From NCBI RefSeq assembly GCF_000426065.1, contig NZ_KE384491.1, forward strand, positions 584,280 through 648,279: a stretch of DNA of 64,000 bases, in the 5' to 3' direction. A program made the translations under genes and the position numbers. Within the stretch, counting starts at the first letter, position 1, and each line of letters begins with the position of its first letter. The notes beneath the pieces were generated by a model that was given only the letters and a program-made list of their open reading frames with translations, made no database searches and had not been told where the DNA came from. The DNA is from Mycobacterium sp. URHD0025. Its GTDB lineage: Bacteria > Actinomycetota > Actinomycetes > Mycobacteriales > Mycobacteriaceae. Of the stretch, positions 49,936 to 59,443 are shown piece after piece.

Positions 49936-51527
49936 GGCACACCGACCGTGGGATCGAGGATCAGGTCCTTCCACTTGTCTTGCGACTGCTCCTGCGATGG
50001 TCGTGCGCCCAAGTTGGACTGGACATGTGTCGAACCATCCGACGCCATGAATCGGCCCGTGCGCGGATCGTAGGTAGCCACCGCAACCGATGGGCCCGGC
50101 GAGGATTCGGAATACGCGGACGGTGCCGCGGGTGCCCCGGGCTGCGGAGCGTCGCCCGGCAAGGGTTCCGGTGCAGGCGGCGGGGCGGCGGGCACTGGCG
50201 CGGAGGGATCGACGCCGGGTGGCAACGGGGTGCCGTTGAGAGGTGCGTGGGTGTGATCGTCGTAGGCCACGCGATCATCGGGTGGAACCCCCTGCGCCAA
50301 AAGATTGGGATCGACCGGACCGGGACCGAGGGCGTGCTGGCGCATCGCCAACGGCATGTAAGGCTTGTCGCTCTCGCAGATATCGACTGTCGGTGCCCGC
50401 TTCCCTGGCTTACCCATACACGGCAGGTTGCGGGCACCACGTACCAGGATCGGGGAATCCTGTGGCAGTTTGCAATACAGACCATCGGGCGTGTCAACGG
50501 TCGTGGTATCAGTCGGTGAACGCCACGCCGAGGGCGGGAGGTATCCGACCGTACATGCCGGGGGGTCGCTGATCTCGATCCTGAAGTTCGCCAGCGGCAG
50601 GCCTGTCGCATTGTTGTTCGGTGCAATCGCTTGCAGATCCGCGAAATACGGCGGGATCAACACCAGAAGTTGCTCAAGGGAAGGCAGATACGTCACGCCA
50701 ACCTGTCCCAGGCTGGTCAGGTTGGCCAGCAACACCGGTAACGTCGGCTTCACGCTATTGAGAAGGCGCGATACCTCCTGCAGAGCGGCCGGTCCTTGCT
50801 GCAGTATCGTCCGGATGTGGGGGTCGCCTGCGACCAGGCGGTCGGTGACGCCAGCGAGGCTCCGGGCCCATGTTCTGGTCGCGTCGGCGGACTGTGCCTG
50901 ACCATCCAAAAGCGGCCCCGAATCATCGATTAGCGCCTGCGTCTGCCCAGAGACCGAATGAAAGTCCCGCGACACAGTCGCCGAGGAATCGATGAGCGAC
51001 CCGAGGTCGAACCCTGCGTCGTCGAGCGCCTTGGACGACTCGTCGAGCAGTGCCGACAACTTGTCCTTCGGGATGCTGCCAAGGAGTGCGCTCACGTTGT
51101 CGAGCATCGGACCGACAGGTTGTGGGATGCTCGCGTCGCGCCGCGCGATCACCGAGCCAGTCTCCAAGTAAGGGGGTGCTGAAGTGCGGGGACGAAGATC
51201 GACATATTGCTCACCGACAGCACTGACGCTGCGCACTTCGGCGACCAGATCCGCGGGAATGCGTGGCGCGGAGGCGAGCGACATCGTTGCCTCGGCACCT
51301 TCGGGAGCGAGTTTGACGTCGGTGACCTTGCCGACCTCGACTCCCCGATAGGTCACGTTGGCCATCCGGTAGATCCCGCCGCCGGCGGGGAGTTGGAGTC
51401 GCACGACGATGCGGCCGAGGCCGAGCAGGGTCGGCGCCTGAATGTAGACCACGGCCATCGTGACCATCCCGACGACCGAGGCGATCGCAAAAATCAGTAA
51501 TTGGATACGGATGAAGCGGGTCAGCAT
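49932..51527 (-). CDS. mceF: Mce family protein MceF
   Basis: A 531-residue lipid-transport protein. ATG 51527 overlaps the mceE stop (TGATG); the 49-residue longer reading is shadow. N-terminal helix LLIFAIASVVGMVTMAVVYI anchors it, followed by the MCE domain (RMANVTYRGVEVGKVTDVK) and helical needle region. The C-terminus is rich in Pro and Ala (PVPAAPPPAPEPLPGDAPQP). With mceA-E it forms the hexameric shuttle that carries hydrophobic molecules across the periplasm; here no YrbE permease is encoded nearby. Confidence 0.93.
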   Translation of the reverse strand: MLTRFIRIQLLIFAIASVVGMVTMAVVYIQAPTLLGLGRIVVRLQLPAGGGIYRMANVTYRGVEVGKVTDVKLAPEGAEATMSLASAPRIPADLVAEVRSVSAVGEQYVDLRPRTSAPPYLETGSVIARRDASIPQPVGPMLDNVSALLGSIPKDKLSALLDESSKALDDAGFDLGSLIDSSATVSRDFHSVSGQTQALIDDSGPLLDGQAQSADATRTWARSLAGVTDRLVAGDPHIRTILQQGPAALQEVSRLLNSVKPTLPVLLANLTSLGQVGVTYLPSLEQLLVLIPPYFADLQAIAPNNNATGLPLANFRIEISDPPACTVGYLPPSAWRSPTDTTTVDTPDGLYCKLPQDSPILVRGARNLPCMGKPGKRAPTVDICESDKPYMPLAMRQHALGPGPVDPNLLAQGVPPDDRVAYDDHTHAPLNGTPLPPGVDPSAPVPAAPPPAPEPLPGDAPQPGAPAAPSAYSESSPGPSVAVATYDPRTGRFMASDGSTHVQSNLGARPSQEQSQDKWKDLILDPTVGVP

Positions 51528-52687
51528 CAGCCACCCCCAGTCGGAGGTGCGGGTGCAGGTGTGGGTGGAGCCAGTGGCGATTGAAGCGGTGCCGTGAGCG
51601 GATTGTTCGCGTAGTAGGCGTCGTAGCCGGGGTCGCCAGGTGCCGGCACCAACTGGATATGCTCGTCCCCCCAACGGGTTCCGGAAAGGAGCCCGCGCTT
51701 CAGCCGGGGTACGGTGAGATCGAACACCGCGAACAGGTTCATGTAATCACCCTTGATCCCGCGGTCGATCACGTTTTGCCCGAAGGGCATGACCGGCAGG
51801 AAGGCCAATGCTTCGTCGATGTCGGGCCCGACGTCAGCCAATGCCCGGACTGTCGGATCGAGATTACGCAATGTGGTGACCAAATCGTTTCGACTGTCGT
51901 CGATCAAGCCACGGGTTGTGTCGCTAAAGACGCCCATCTTGACCAATGCTGTTGTTATTCTTGGCCGTTCGGAAATCAGCACATCCAGAGCCGGAGGTAC
52001 GTCCTTCAGCGTGCGGGTGATCACGTCCTGCTGATCAGCCAGTTCGCCTGCCAATCGGTTCAACGCGTGGATCGACGCGACGATGTCGGCCTGCTGGTTG
52101 TCGAACACGCCAACGATGTCGTTGAGATTGGTGAGCAATTCCCGGGCGTCGGATCGGTGCGGACTCAGCGCGATATCGAAGTTGTGGATGATGTCACCGA
52201 TCTGCCCCAGTCCGCCGGAGTTCACCACTGTCGACAGTGTCGACAGCGTCCGCTCGGTGGTGGGATATGCGGTGGATTCGTCCAGCGGAAGCGTCGAGTT
52301 TGGCGCGAGGCGTGCATGCGGCGCCTGGTCCGCGGGCACATCGAGGGAAAGGTGCATCGAGCCGAGGAGGCTGGTCTGGCCCACAGACGCCTTGACGTTG
52401 TCCGGGACGAGGACATCGGGCCGCACTGAGACTTCCACGTCGGCATGCCAACCCGCGACGCGCAGTCTGCGCACGCTTCCGACCGTGACGTCATCGAGCA
52501 GCACCGGCGAGTTGGGTTCCAGTGTGCTGACATTGGAGATCTCGACGTGGTAGGTGATGGCATCAGAACCGCGACCCTCGGCGCCCGGCAATGGCAGCGA
52601 ATTCAACCCGCCGAAGCTGCAGCTCGCCGTGATGAGGGCGCAGCAGCTCAGCACCGCACCACGGCGCAGCGATCCGAATAGGCTCAT
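51527..52687 (-). CDS. mceE: Mce family lipoprotein MceE
   Basis: A 386-residue lipoprotein: MSLFGSLRRGAVLSCCALIT is the signal peptide and ITASC gives the lipidated cysteine (C23). The MCE domain is VLLDDVTVGSVRRLRVAG, followed by a coiled helical region. MceE is the lipid-anchored subunit of the complex. ATG 52687 overlaps the mceD stop by 4 bp. Confidence 0.93.
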   Translation of the reverse strand: MSLFGSLRRGAVLSCCALITASCSFGGLNSLPLPGAEGRGSDAITYHVEISNVSTLEPNSPVLLDDVTVGSVRRLRVAGWHADVEVSVRPDVLVPDNVKASVGQTSLLGSMHLSLDVPADQAPHARLAPNSTLPLDESTAYPTTERTLSTLSTVVNSGGLGQIGDIIHNFDIALSPHRSDARELLTNLNDIVGVFDNQQADIVASIHALNRLAGELADQQDVITRTLKDVPPALDVLISERPRITTALVKMGVFSDTTRGLIDDSRNDLVTTLRNLDPTVRALADVGPDIDEALAFLPVMPFGQNVIDRGIKGDYMNLFAVFDLTVPRLKRGLLSGTRWGDEHIQLVPAPGDPGYDAYYANNPLTAPLQSPLAPPTPAPAPPTGGG

Positions 52688-54060
52688 CGTGGCGGCGCTC
52701 CTTCTTCCGCAGGCCTCGGCGACTCCGGGAGCGGTGGCGCCGGCACTTCGGGCGGGGACGCCGGCATCAGCATCCCGCTGAGATCCAACTGGCCCGGTGG
52801 TGGCCCATAGCCGGGTGGCGCGGGCACGTCCCCGACGCCGGTATAGGCAGAGACCGCCGGTGGCGTCTCCGGCGCGCCGGGTTTCGGTCCAGACCCTCCC
52901 GGTGCGAGCCCAGGTTCGGTGTACAGGAGATCCTCGGGTGGCGGGACCGACGTCAATCCGGGGTTGACCGGGAACGGAAGGTAGTTGAAATTCATCTGCT
53001 TCAACGCGGGCCCGAGGTACTGATTACAGAGCTTCGCGGTCTCCGGTGCAGTGGTGTTCTCGATCGCACCGATTGCGCCACACAAGAATTCAACGGGATT
53101 GCTGAAGTTGACAAACGTGAAGGTCCCGGTCGCACCGCCATCGCGAGGGTCGAACATGTTCAACGTGTTCGCGATGGCAGTCGGCGCAACATGCAGGATC
53201 TGTTTCAGGTCTCGCTGGTGATCCACGACGGTCTGAGTAACGCTGGCCAGCCCTCTCACCTGCTCTGCAGCCGGGTCTCGGGTATCTCGCACGAACCGCT
53301 CGACCTCGCCGACCACTTCGGAAACATTGGCCAGCATCGCGTCGAGGTCGGACTTGCTGCCGTCGAGCACACTGGTCAAGCTGGCGAGCCGATCCTGGAA
53401 TTCCACGATCTGGGTCGAGCTGGCCTTCAGGGTCGTGATGAACTTCTGCAGGTTCTTGATGGTCCCGACGATGTCGCCACTTCCGTCGGCCAGGATTCTC
53501 CCGGCGCTGGACAGTTGCGCCAGCGTTTCACGAAGCTTCGGTCCATTGCCCGCCATGGCATTTGCGGCGCTGTCGATCACCCGTGCCGTTGCGGTGCCGG
53601 AAACCCCGTTCTGAGGACCCAATTCGCTTGCGAGTCTGTTGAGTTGGTCTTTGACTTCATCCCATTCGACGGGCACCGCAGTACGTTCCAACGGGATCTC
53701 GGCGCCGTCGGACATCGTGGGGCCGCTCCACCGGTACGGCGGCGTGAGCTGAACGTATCGCGCGGAAATCAGGTTCTGAGCGACGATGACAGCACGCGCG
53801 TCCGCGGGTATCGGCACGTGGCGATCCACCGTCATCGTCATGCGGACAGCGGCCCCATCGGGTTCGATCGACTTGATCGTGCCGACCCGGACCCCGGAGA
53901 CCTTCACCTGATCGCCGGGGTACACGGCGGTCGCGGTGGTGAAGATCGCCCTCAGCGTTCGCGGCGCGAAGTAACGCAGGTGAACCAACCACGCCACTCC
54001 CGATACCAGCAAGGCCGCCAGCAGCAACGCGGTCAATCGAGTGATTCTGCTCCTGGTCAT
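52684..54060 (-). CDS. mceD: Mce family protein MceD
   Basis: A 458-residue Mce protein. ATG 54060 overlaps the mceC stop; a GTG nine bases earlier is less likely. N-terminal membrane helix LTALLLAALLVSGVAWLVHL, MCE domain VKVSGVRVGTIKSIEPDG and helical needle region, then a Pro-Gly-rich tail (PPEVPAPPLPESPRPAEEG). It assembles with A-C and E-F into a heterohexamer. Confidence 0.93.
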   Translation of the reverse strand: MTRSRITRLTALLLAALLVSGVAWLVHLRYFAPRTLRAIFTTATAVYPGDQVKVSGVRVGTIKSIEPDGAAVRMTMTVDRHVPIPADARAVIVAQNLISARYVQLTPPYRWSGPTMSDGAEIPLERTAVPVEWDEVKDQLNRLASELGPQNGVSGTATARVIDSAANAMAGNGPKLRETLAQLSSAGRILADGSGDIVGTIKNLQKFITTLKASSTQIVEFQDRLASLTSVLDGSKSDLDAMLANVSEVVGEVERFVRDTRDPAAEQVRGLASVTQTVVDHQRDLKQILHVAPTAIANTLNMFDPRDGGATGTFTFVNFSNPVEFLCGAIGAIENTTAPETAKLCNQYLGPALKQMNFNYLPFPVNPGLTSVPPPEDLLYTEPGLAPGGSGPKPGAPETPPAVSAYTGVGDVPAPPGYGPPPGQLDLSGMLMPASPPEVPAPPLPESPRPAEEGAPPR

Positions 54061-55151
54061 CGGCCCCACTGCTCCTGCGGCTGCGGAATACCGTTGCGCG
54101 GAAACGGAATCTCGGCGCGCGGCCCGGCATTATCGGGTGGTTGTCCGGCATCGGTTCCTCTGCGGAAGCCGAAGGCGTAGTCAAGAAATGGCTGTAGCAC
54201 CGAGCCTTGGGTGAGATTCGGGATGTAAGCGACGTAGTAGGGACCGTTCGCGACCAATTCACTCAGGCCGCTCTCGTACTTCGCCAGACCCGGGATCGCC
54301 TTGGCAAGGTTGTCACGGTTCTTTTCCAGGACGGCCGTCACCGAGTTGAGCTTGTCCAACGTCGGCTTCAACTCTTGCTGGTTCTCGTCGATCAGACCCG
54401 TAATATGCTGGGCCAGTGCCGATGTATCGGCGATGAGTTTCACGATCGCCTGGCGGCGCTGGACCAGCGCACCGGTGAGATCATTGGCGTCGAGGATCAA
54501 GGTGTTCACCGCGTCGCTGCGCTGAGCGAGAATGTCGGTCACCTGCGAGGTGTTCCGGAGGAGCTCGGAGACCTTCTCGTTGCGGCCGTTGAGGGTCTTC
54601 GACAGCCGGGTGAGCCCGTCGAACGTCGGGGCCAGTTCCGGGGCGATCTGGTCGATCGTGCCCGACAGCACGTCGAGAGCCTGGTTCAGGGAGCCGGTGT
54701 CGGTATGCGCGACGTTGGTCGTGAGCTCACCGACGGCGTCGGTGAGCGAGTACGGCGAAGCGGTACGCGTCAACGGAATTCGGTCGAGGGAGGCCATCGT
54801 TTCCGACCCGGCCGACTCGAGCGTCAGCATGCGCTCACCGAGCAGCGTACCGGTACCGATGTGGGCAGTCGTCTGAGAACCGAGCCGGACGTTGTGATCG
54901 ACGGCGAAGGTGACCAGCACGTCGCCATGGTCGAGCTTGACCTCGGTCACGGTGCCGATTTTGATTCCGGAGATCTTGACCGGATTGCCAGGCTCGAGTC
55001 CCCCGGCCTCGGCGAAAGCCGCCTGATATCTGATCGAAGACGCCCAGTTGATCAGTCGCTCGGGCTGAAGGCCGACAGCGATGATGAGGACGATGAGCAC
55101 GACGCCGATGAACCCAGCACGGACGACTTGCATTCCGCGGTATTTGTTCAT
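54057..55151 (-). CDS. mceC: Mce family protein MceC
   Basis: A 364-residue Mce protein. ATG 55151 (MNKYRGMQVVRAGFIGVVL) overlaps the mceB stop (ATGA); an upstream in-frame ATG gives an untypical leader. TM helix VLIVLIIAVGL, MCE domain VKISGIKIGTVTEVKLDHG and a helical needle domain. It ends in a Pro-rich tail (NGIPQPQEQWGR). Confidence 0.93.
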   Translation of the reverse strand: MNKYRGMQVVRAGFIGVVLIVLIIAVGLQPERLINWASSIRYQAAFAEAGGLEPGNPVKISGIKIGTVTEVKLDHGDVLVTFAVDHNVRLGSQTTAHIGTGTLLGERMLTLESAGSETMASLDRIPLTRTASPYSLTDAVGELTTNVAHTDTGSLNQALDVLSGTIDQIAPELAPTFDGLTRLSKTLNGRNEKVSELLRNTSQVTDILAQRSDAVNTLILDANDLTGALVQRRQAIVKLIADTSALAQHITGLIDENQQELKPTLDKLNSVTAVLEKNRDNLAKAIPGLAKYESGLSELVANGPYYVAYIPNLTQGSVLQPFLDYAFGFRRGTDAGQPPDNAGPRAEIPFPRNGIPQPQEQWGR

Positions 55152-56176
55152 GGGTTCTCCGCGCACCTTCCGGTTTCTTGCTTGATCCACGGAAATACCG
55201 CGGTGCGGCCCTGCAGATCGCTCACCCGCCAGGTGACTCCGCACAGGTAGTAGTTGAAAAAGCTTCCGTAGGAACCTATTCGGGCGAGCTTGCGATAGTT
55301 CTCGGGGGCCTTCTGCAATGCGCCGTCAATGAGCTCCTTGTCGGAATCCAATGCCGGGGCCAGCCTGTTCAGCTGATCGACCGTCGCGGCCAGCGGCGGG
55401 CGAACATCGCCGAGCAGGCTGGCCACGGATGCAGTGCCGTTGCTCAGCGATTCGATCGCCACTCCGATGGAGTCGCGATCTGCCGCGAGGTCGTCAACGA
55501 GTTGGCGAAGCCGATCGAGGGCACCGCCGAACTGCCGGCCACTCTGGCTCACGGTTCCGATCGCTGCGTTGAGGTTGTCGATGAGGCTCTCGATGACCTG
55601 ACCGTTGTCGGCGAGCGTGCGTGTGAAGGAAGCCGTACGCGCCATCAACGACTGCATGTTGTCGCCCTGGCCCTGCATGATCTCGATCAGTGTGGTTGTG
55701 AGGCCGTTTACATCCTGGGGATCGAGCCCTTGCATGACCGGCTTCAGACCGTTGAGTAGCACATCGAGGTCAAGCGCGGGAGAAGTGCGCTCGACCGGTA
55801 TCTGCGAACCCGACGCCATGATGCGCGTCGAACCCGGGCCTTGGGTGAGATCGAGGTAGCGGTCTCCGACCAGGTTGAGGTAGCGGACTGACGCCCGTGT
55901 CCCGGTCGTCAGTGTCACCGCGGTGTCGGCGTCGAACTGCACGACGACGGTCTTGTTCGGTTGCAGTGTGACTGCGTCCACCGTTCCGACGCGGACTCCG
56001 GCCACCCGCACGGAGTCCCCCGTCTTGAGGTCCGAGACGTTGGCGAACACGGCCGAATAACCAGCTTCCGTGCCACCGCGGTAGTCGGCGAACACGGCGA
56101 TGAGCCCGGCCGACAGGATCACCATGACGGTGGCGAAGCTGCCGAATTTCAGCAGGGTGAATCTCCCACGGCTCAT
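55148..56176 (-). CDS. mceB: Mce family protein MceB
   Basis: A 342-residue Mce protein, MSRGRFTLLKFGSFATVMVI, one membrane helix, MCE domain VRVAGVRVGTVDAVTLQPN and a helical needle region. It has a cysteine pair (YLCGVTWR, ETGRCAENP) near its end, typical of MceB proteins. Its ATG overlaps the mceA stop by 4 bp. Confidence 0.94.
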   Translation of the reverse strand: MSRGRFTLLKFGSFATVMVILSAGLIAVFADYRGGTEAGYSAVFANVSDLKTGDSVRVAGVRVGTVDAVTLQPNKTVVVQFDADTAVTLTTGTRASVRYLNLVGDRYLDLTQGPGSTRIMASGSQIPVERTSPALDLDVLLNGLKPVMQGLDPQDVNGLTTTLIEIMQGQGDNMQSLMARTASFTRTLADNGQVIESLIDNLNAAIGTVSQSGRQFGGALDRLRQLVDDLAADRDSIGVAIESLSNGTASVASLLGDVRPPLAATVDQLNRLAPALDSDKELIDGALQKAPENYRKLARIGSYGSFFNYYLCGVTWRVSDLQGRTAVFPWIKQETGRCAENP

Positions 56177-57453
56177 CCCGGCATTCCGATCTGTGCCGAG
56201 TTACGCGGAGGACCGTCGACGCGCTGCGCGAGCAGCCATTGCTTCAGCGCCGCGGTGTTGAATTCGTTGCCCGGATTCCCGTACTCCCACGGATTGGTCC
56301 CGACGTCGGCAACGACGTAGGGCGGACGCGTTTCGAACGGCACCTGGGGCAGGCCTACGCAGCGCGAGCCGCCGGTGGCTGCCACCTTCGGCAGATCCGA
56401 CGGATATCGGTAGGGATCCGCTCCCCACAGCAGACCCGCGATCACCTCAGCCCCGGGTACCCGCAGCGGCGGGACTTTGGACATGTTGACTGCCCCTGCA
56501 AGGGCGCAGTTGAGCGCCTGATTGTAGGTGTTGGTCAACCCGGTGATCGGTGAAAGCAGCCGAAAGACATCGGTGAGCGGGGTTCGATTCGTTCCGATGA
56601 CGTCGTTTCCGATGTCGGCGAGTCCGATGACGCTTGTCAGCAACGAATCCAATCCGTCACGCTGGTCCACGATGGTCTTGCTGATTTGGCTTGCGTTGTT
56701 CATGGTGGTGAGCAGGTCCGGCGCTGCGTCCGCGTACGCGTTCAACGCTTCGGGCGCAACAGCGATGTCATGGCTCAGGCTGGGCAGACTTGGGCGAATT
56801 TGGGTGAGTGCGGCGTTGGCGTCGGCGATCATGTCGCCAAGAGTCTGCCCTCGGCCGTTGAGTCCAGTCGAAAGGGCGCTCAAGGTCTCGTTCAGCTGTT
56901 CAGGTTTGATCGTCGACAGCACAGACGTCAATTGCTCGAATACCGTGTTGACCTCGACAGTGACGTGATCACTTTCGATCACTTGACCTTCACGCACAGT
57001 TTCACTAGAGGGATTCGGCGGTGCGTTCAGCGAAACGAACTTCGCACCGAACACAGTCGAAGACGCCAGGTCGACACGAACGTTCGCAGGAATCATCGAC
57101 ACGGCTGCTGGATCGATGGCCAAATGCAAGAGCGCCTTGCCATCTGCGCGTTGTTCGATCGATGACACCCTGCCGATCTGAATGTCTCGCATCTTTACCT
57201 TGGCGTCTGGGTTCATGACCAGACCAGCGCGGTCAGAGACAACAGTGACGGGCACAGTGTTGTCGAAGCTCCCGCGAAACAGCGCGGCGCTCAGCGTCAC
57301 GATCGCGCCAACCACGAGAAGGGTGAGCATACCGGCGAGAGGCCGGATGAATCCGCGCACCCCGAAACTGCGGCCCGCCTTGCCACCCACCGGACCTGCA
57401 TGGCTGTCGGTCTCCGATCGGTGTATCGCGCCGGGCCCGATATGTCTTGTCAC
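56173..57453 (-). CDS. mceA: Mce family protein MceA
   Basis: A 426-residue Mce protein with GTG 57453 after GGGAAAAGAG. It carries a 35-residue cytosolic leader, then the helix LAGMLTLLVVGAIVTLSAAL, the MCE domain VKMRDIQIGRVSSIEQRADG and helical needle region, ending in PRNSAQIGMPG. It is first in the operon. In other mycobacterial operons two yrbE permease genes precede mceA; here the next gene upstream is a nitroreductase, with no yrbE. Confidence 0.93.
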   Translation of the reverse strand: MTRHIGPGAIHRSETDSHAGPVGGKAGRSFGVRGFIRPLAGMLTLLVVGAIVTLSAALFRGSFDNTVPVTVVSDRAGLVMNPDAKVKMRDIQIGRVSSIEQRADGKALLHLAIDPAAVSMIPANVRVDLASSTVFGAKFVSLNAPPNPSSETVREGQVIESDHVTVEVNTVFEQLTSVLSTIKPEQLNETLSALSTGLNGRGQTLGDMIADANAALTQIRPSLPSLSHDIAVAPEALNAYADAAPDLLTTMNNASQISKTIVDQRDGLDSLLTSVIGLADIGNDVIGTNRTPLTDVFRLLSPITGLTNTYNQALNCALAGAVNMSKVPPLRVPGAEVIAGLLWGADPYRYPSDLPKVAATGGSRCVGLPQVPFETRPPYVVADVGTNPWEYGNPGNEFNTAALKQWLLAQRVDGPPRNSAQIGMPG

Positions 57454-57695
57454 TGAACTCTTTTCCCGGCTGTCGAAACGCTCTGGTCACGGTATGGCTG
57501 CTCGAACGGCCACTGCTATGGGATACCGGTGGGCTGCGGGCTGTCCACTCGTCCGATCACCAAACCTCTCACTGAGCAGTGATGGACAACACATCGATCA
57601 TCGTATGCAAATACTTCATCTCTGAAAAGAGAATCCAGATATTCTTTCTTGCTTAAGTGCCGTTCTCATGAACTTCTCCAGCGACATCACATCGG
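57454..57695. other. Probable mce operon promoter region
   Basis: 242 bp between mceA and the nitroreductase gene, AT-rich compared with the surroundings (GCAAATACTTCATCTCTG, then TCTTTCTTGCTTAAGTGCC). No gene, repeat or hairpin I can support. As the upstream gene reads toward mceA on the same strand, this is the likely site of the mce promoter. Confidence 0.5.
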
Positions 57696-58346
57696 TCAGG
57701 CCGGCCACGGCCGGTCCCAGCGGTCACGCATCGCGACTTCCGACAGCGGTCGGCGACGGACGCGATGATGCCGCCCTGCGGGCCACCCCACCGTTAGCAG
57801 TGTCGCGATCTTCCAGTCGCCGGGAATACCTATGGAAGAACGCAATTCGGCATCGCAGGCGTCCTGCCACAGCGTGATGGCAGCACCCAACCCCTGGGCA
57901 CGAGCTGCCAGCAGGAAGTTCTGCACCGCAGGGAAGATCGATCCGCCCTGCTGGAGTTCCGTCGTTCCACGTTGTGGCTGCACGCAGAACAACACCAGTA
58001 CGGGTGCGGCACCGCCGACCTGCATGTGTTCGGCCATGGTCCGCAGCGTGCGGGATTTCGGATCGTCGGCTGCATCGCTGACTGCCGGCAGTTTGTAGAA
58101 GCCCTTCATCACCTCCCAGGTGCGCCGCGCCGCAGCGGTGATCAGCTCACGGAGTTCAGGCGTATCGAGCACCACGAACCGCCACGGCTGCCCGTTACCG
58201 CCCGACGGCGCCCAGGATGCCGCGGCCAGACACTTCTCCAGGACTGCATCCGGGACGGGCTCGTCGCGGTACCGCCGGACGGCCGTCGCGGTGCTCATGA
58301 CTGTCCAGAGGTCGTCCGAAACCTGTTCGGTCGTCTTTTGGGTCAC
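57696..58346 (-). CDS. Nitroreductase family protein
   Basis: A 216-residue FMN-dependent oxidoreductase, GTG 58346 overlapping the stop of the preceding gene (GTGA). The FMN-binding segment is SWAPSGGNGQPWRF at about residues 45-58, similar to that in the Rv1355c-type protein (APSGGNVQPW). GAAITLWQDACD and LLTVGWPAG are the later family segments. The substrate is unknown; it follows a DapB-like dehydrogenase and amidohydrolase in one coupled run. Confidence 0.88.
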   Translation of the reverse strand: MTQKTTEQVSDDLWTVMSTATAVRRYRDEPVPDAVLEKCLAAASWAPSGGNGQPWRFVVLDTPELRELITAAARRTWEVMKGFYKLPAVSDAADDPKSRTLRTMAEHMQVGGAAPVLVLFCVQPQRGTTELQQGGSIFPAVQNFLLAARAQGLGAAITLWQDACDAELRSSIGIPGDWKIATLLTVGWPAGRHHRVRRRPLSEVAMRDRWDRPWPA

Positions 58347-59443
58347 GCTTCCACCGCCTGGGACAGGACGCCTCGCCAGCTGCCTCCCCGCACAGGTCCG
58401 GTGACCAACGGCAGGTCCAACGTGGACAGTAGGCCGGGTTCGGCCTTGATGACGGCCGGGATGGCGTTGAGTTCCCGCATGACGGTCGCGTAAGTAAGCC
58501 CGCGCATGTTGTTGCCGCGTCCGTGCATCTCGATATCTACGGTATATGTGGGCATCCCGTCGACGACGACACGGTAGCCGCCGTGCGGTGACGGGTGCCG
58601 CGGCCATTCCGGCGCCGACTGTCCCCCCATCCGGGTGATGTGTTCCAACATGATTCGCTTCTCCCCGTCGACGATGCCGGCGAGTTTGAACCGCATGCCG
58701 CCCATGGTGCCCGGTTCGATCCATCCGGAGGCGACCTCGTACCGCTCGGTCGCCATCCATTTGTCGACCGTCGTGACCACATCATCGAGCGGCAGCCCGA
58801 CACCGTCGGCGACCAGGTGAACGATCGGAGACCACAGCGCGGACAGTCGGCTTGTATCGAAAAGCGGTGCCGGGTAGTCGGGTTCGTGGCCGAAGCCCAT
58901 GAAGTCGAACATGATGTCGGGCTGCGCGATCGGGCCGTAGTCGAGGATCTCCAGCATGGTGATGGTTTCGACCCGACTGCTGAAACCGGTCATGGTCAGG
59001 GCGATGACATCGTTGGCCCAGCCGGGATCGACGCCGCTGTTAAACAGGCTGGTGCCGCCCTCGCGGCAGGCAGCCTCCAGCAGCTGAACGGTTTCACGGT
59101 CTGCGGCCGGCGGATAACACAGCGGCACAAGCGATGTACACACCACGTTCTTGCCGGCACGCAGACAACGAGCCACGTCCTCAGCGGCTTCGCGGTAGCG
59201 GTAGTCGCCGGAAGCGAAGAACGCCACGACATCGGCGTCGATCGCGAGAGCGGCATCGATATCTCGGGTGGCGATCACCCCGGTGTCGGGCATGCCGCAG
59301 ATATCGCCGGCGTCGCGGCCGGCCTTGGCCTCCGAATGCACGATCAGCCCAGCCAGGTCGAGACCGGGATGCGCGATGACCGCGCGCAATGCCCCGATGC
59401 CGACCTGGCCCGGTCCCCAGAGAATGACCCTCGGACTGCTCAT
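58343..59443 (-). CDS. DapB-like NAD(P)-dependent dehydrogenase
   Basis: A 366-residue dehydrogenase of the dihydrodipicolinate reductase-like/2,4-diaminopentanoate dehydrogenase group. The Rossmann loop is WGPGQVGIGALRAV, and SGVDPGWANDVIALTMTG follows. ATG 59443 overlaps the amidohydrolase stop. Although members include amine dehydrogenases, mycobacterial relatives are uncharacterised, so the substrate is open. Confidence 0.82.
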   Translation of the reverse strand: MSSPRVILWGPGQVGIGALRAVIAHPGLDLAGLIVHSEAKAGRDAGDICGMPDTGVIATRDIDAALAIDADVVAFFASGDYRYREAAEDVARCLRAGKNVVCTSLVPLCYPPAADRETVQLLEAACREGGTSLFNSGVDPGWANDVIALTMTGFSSRVETITMLEILDYGPIAQPDIMFDFMGFGHEPDYPAPLFDTSRLSALWSPIVHLVADGVGLPLDDVVTTVDKWMATERYEVASGWIEPGTMGGMRFKLAGIVDGEKRIMLEHITRMGGQSAPEWPRHPSPHGGYRVVVDGMPTYTVDIEMHGRGNNMRGLTYATVMRELNAIPAVIKAEPGLLSTLDLPLVTGPVRGGSWRGVLSQAVEA

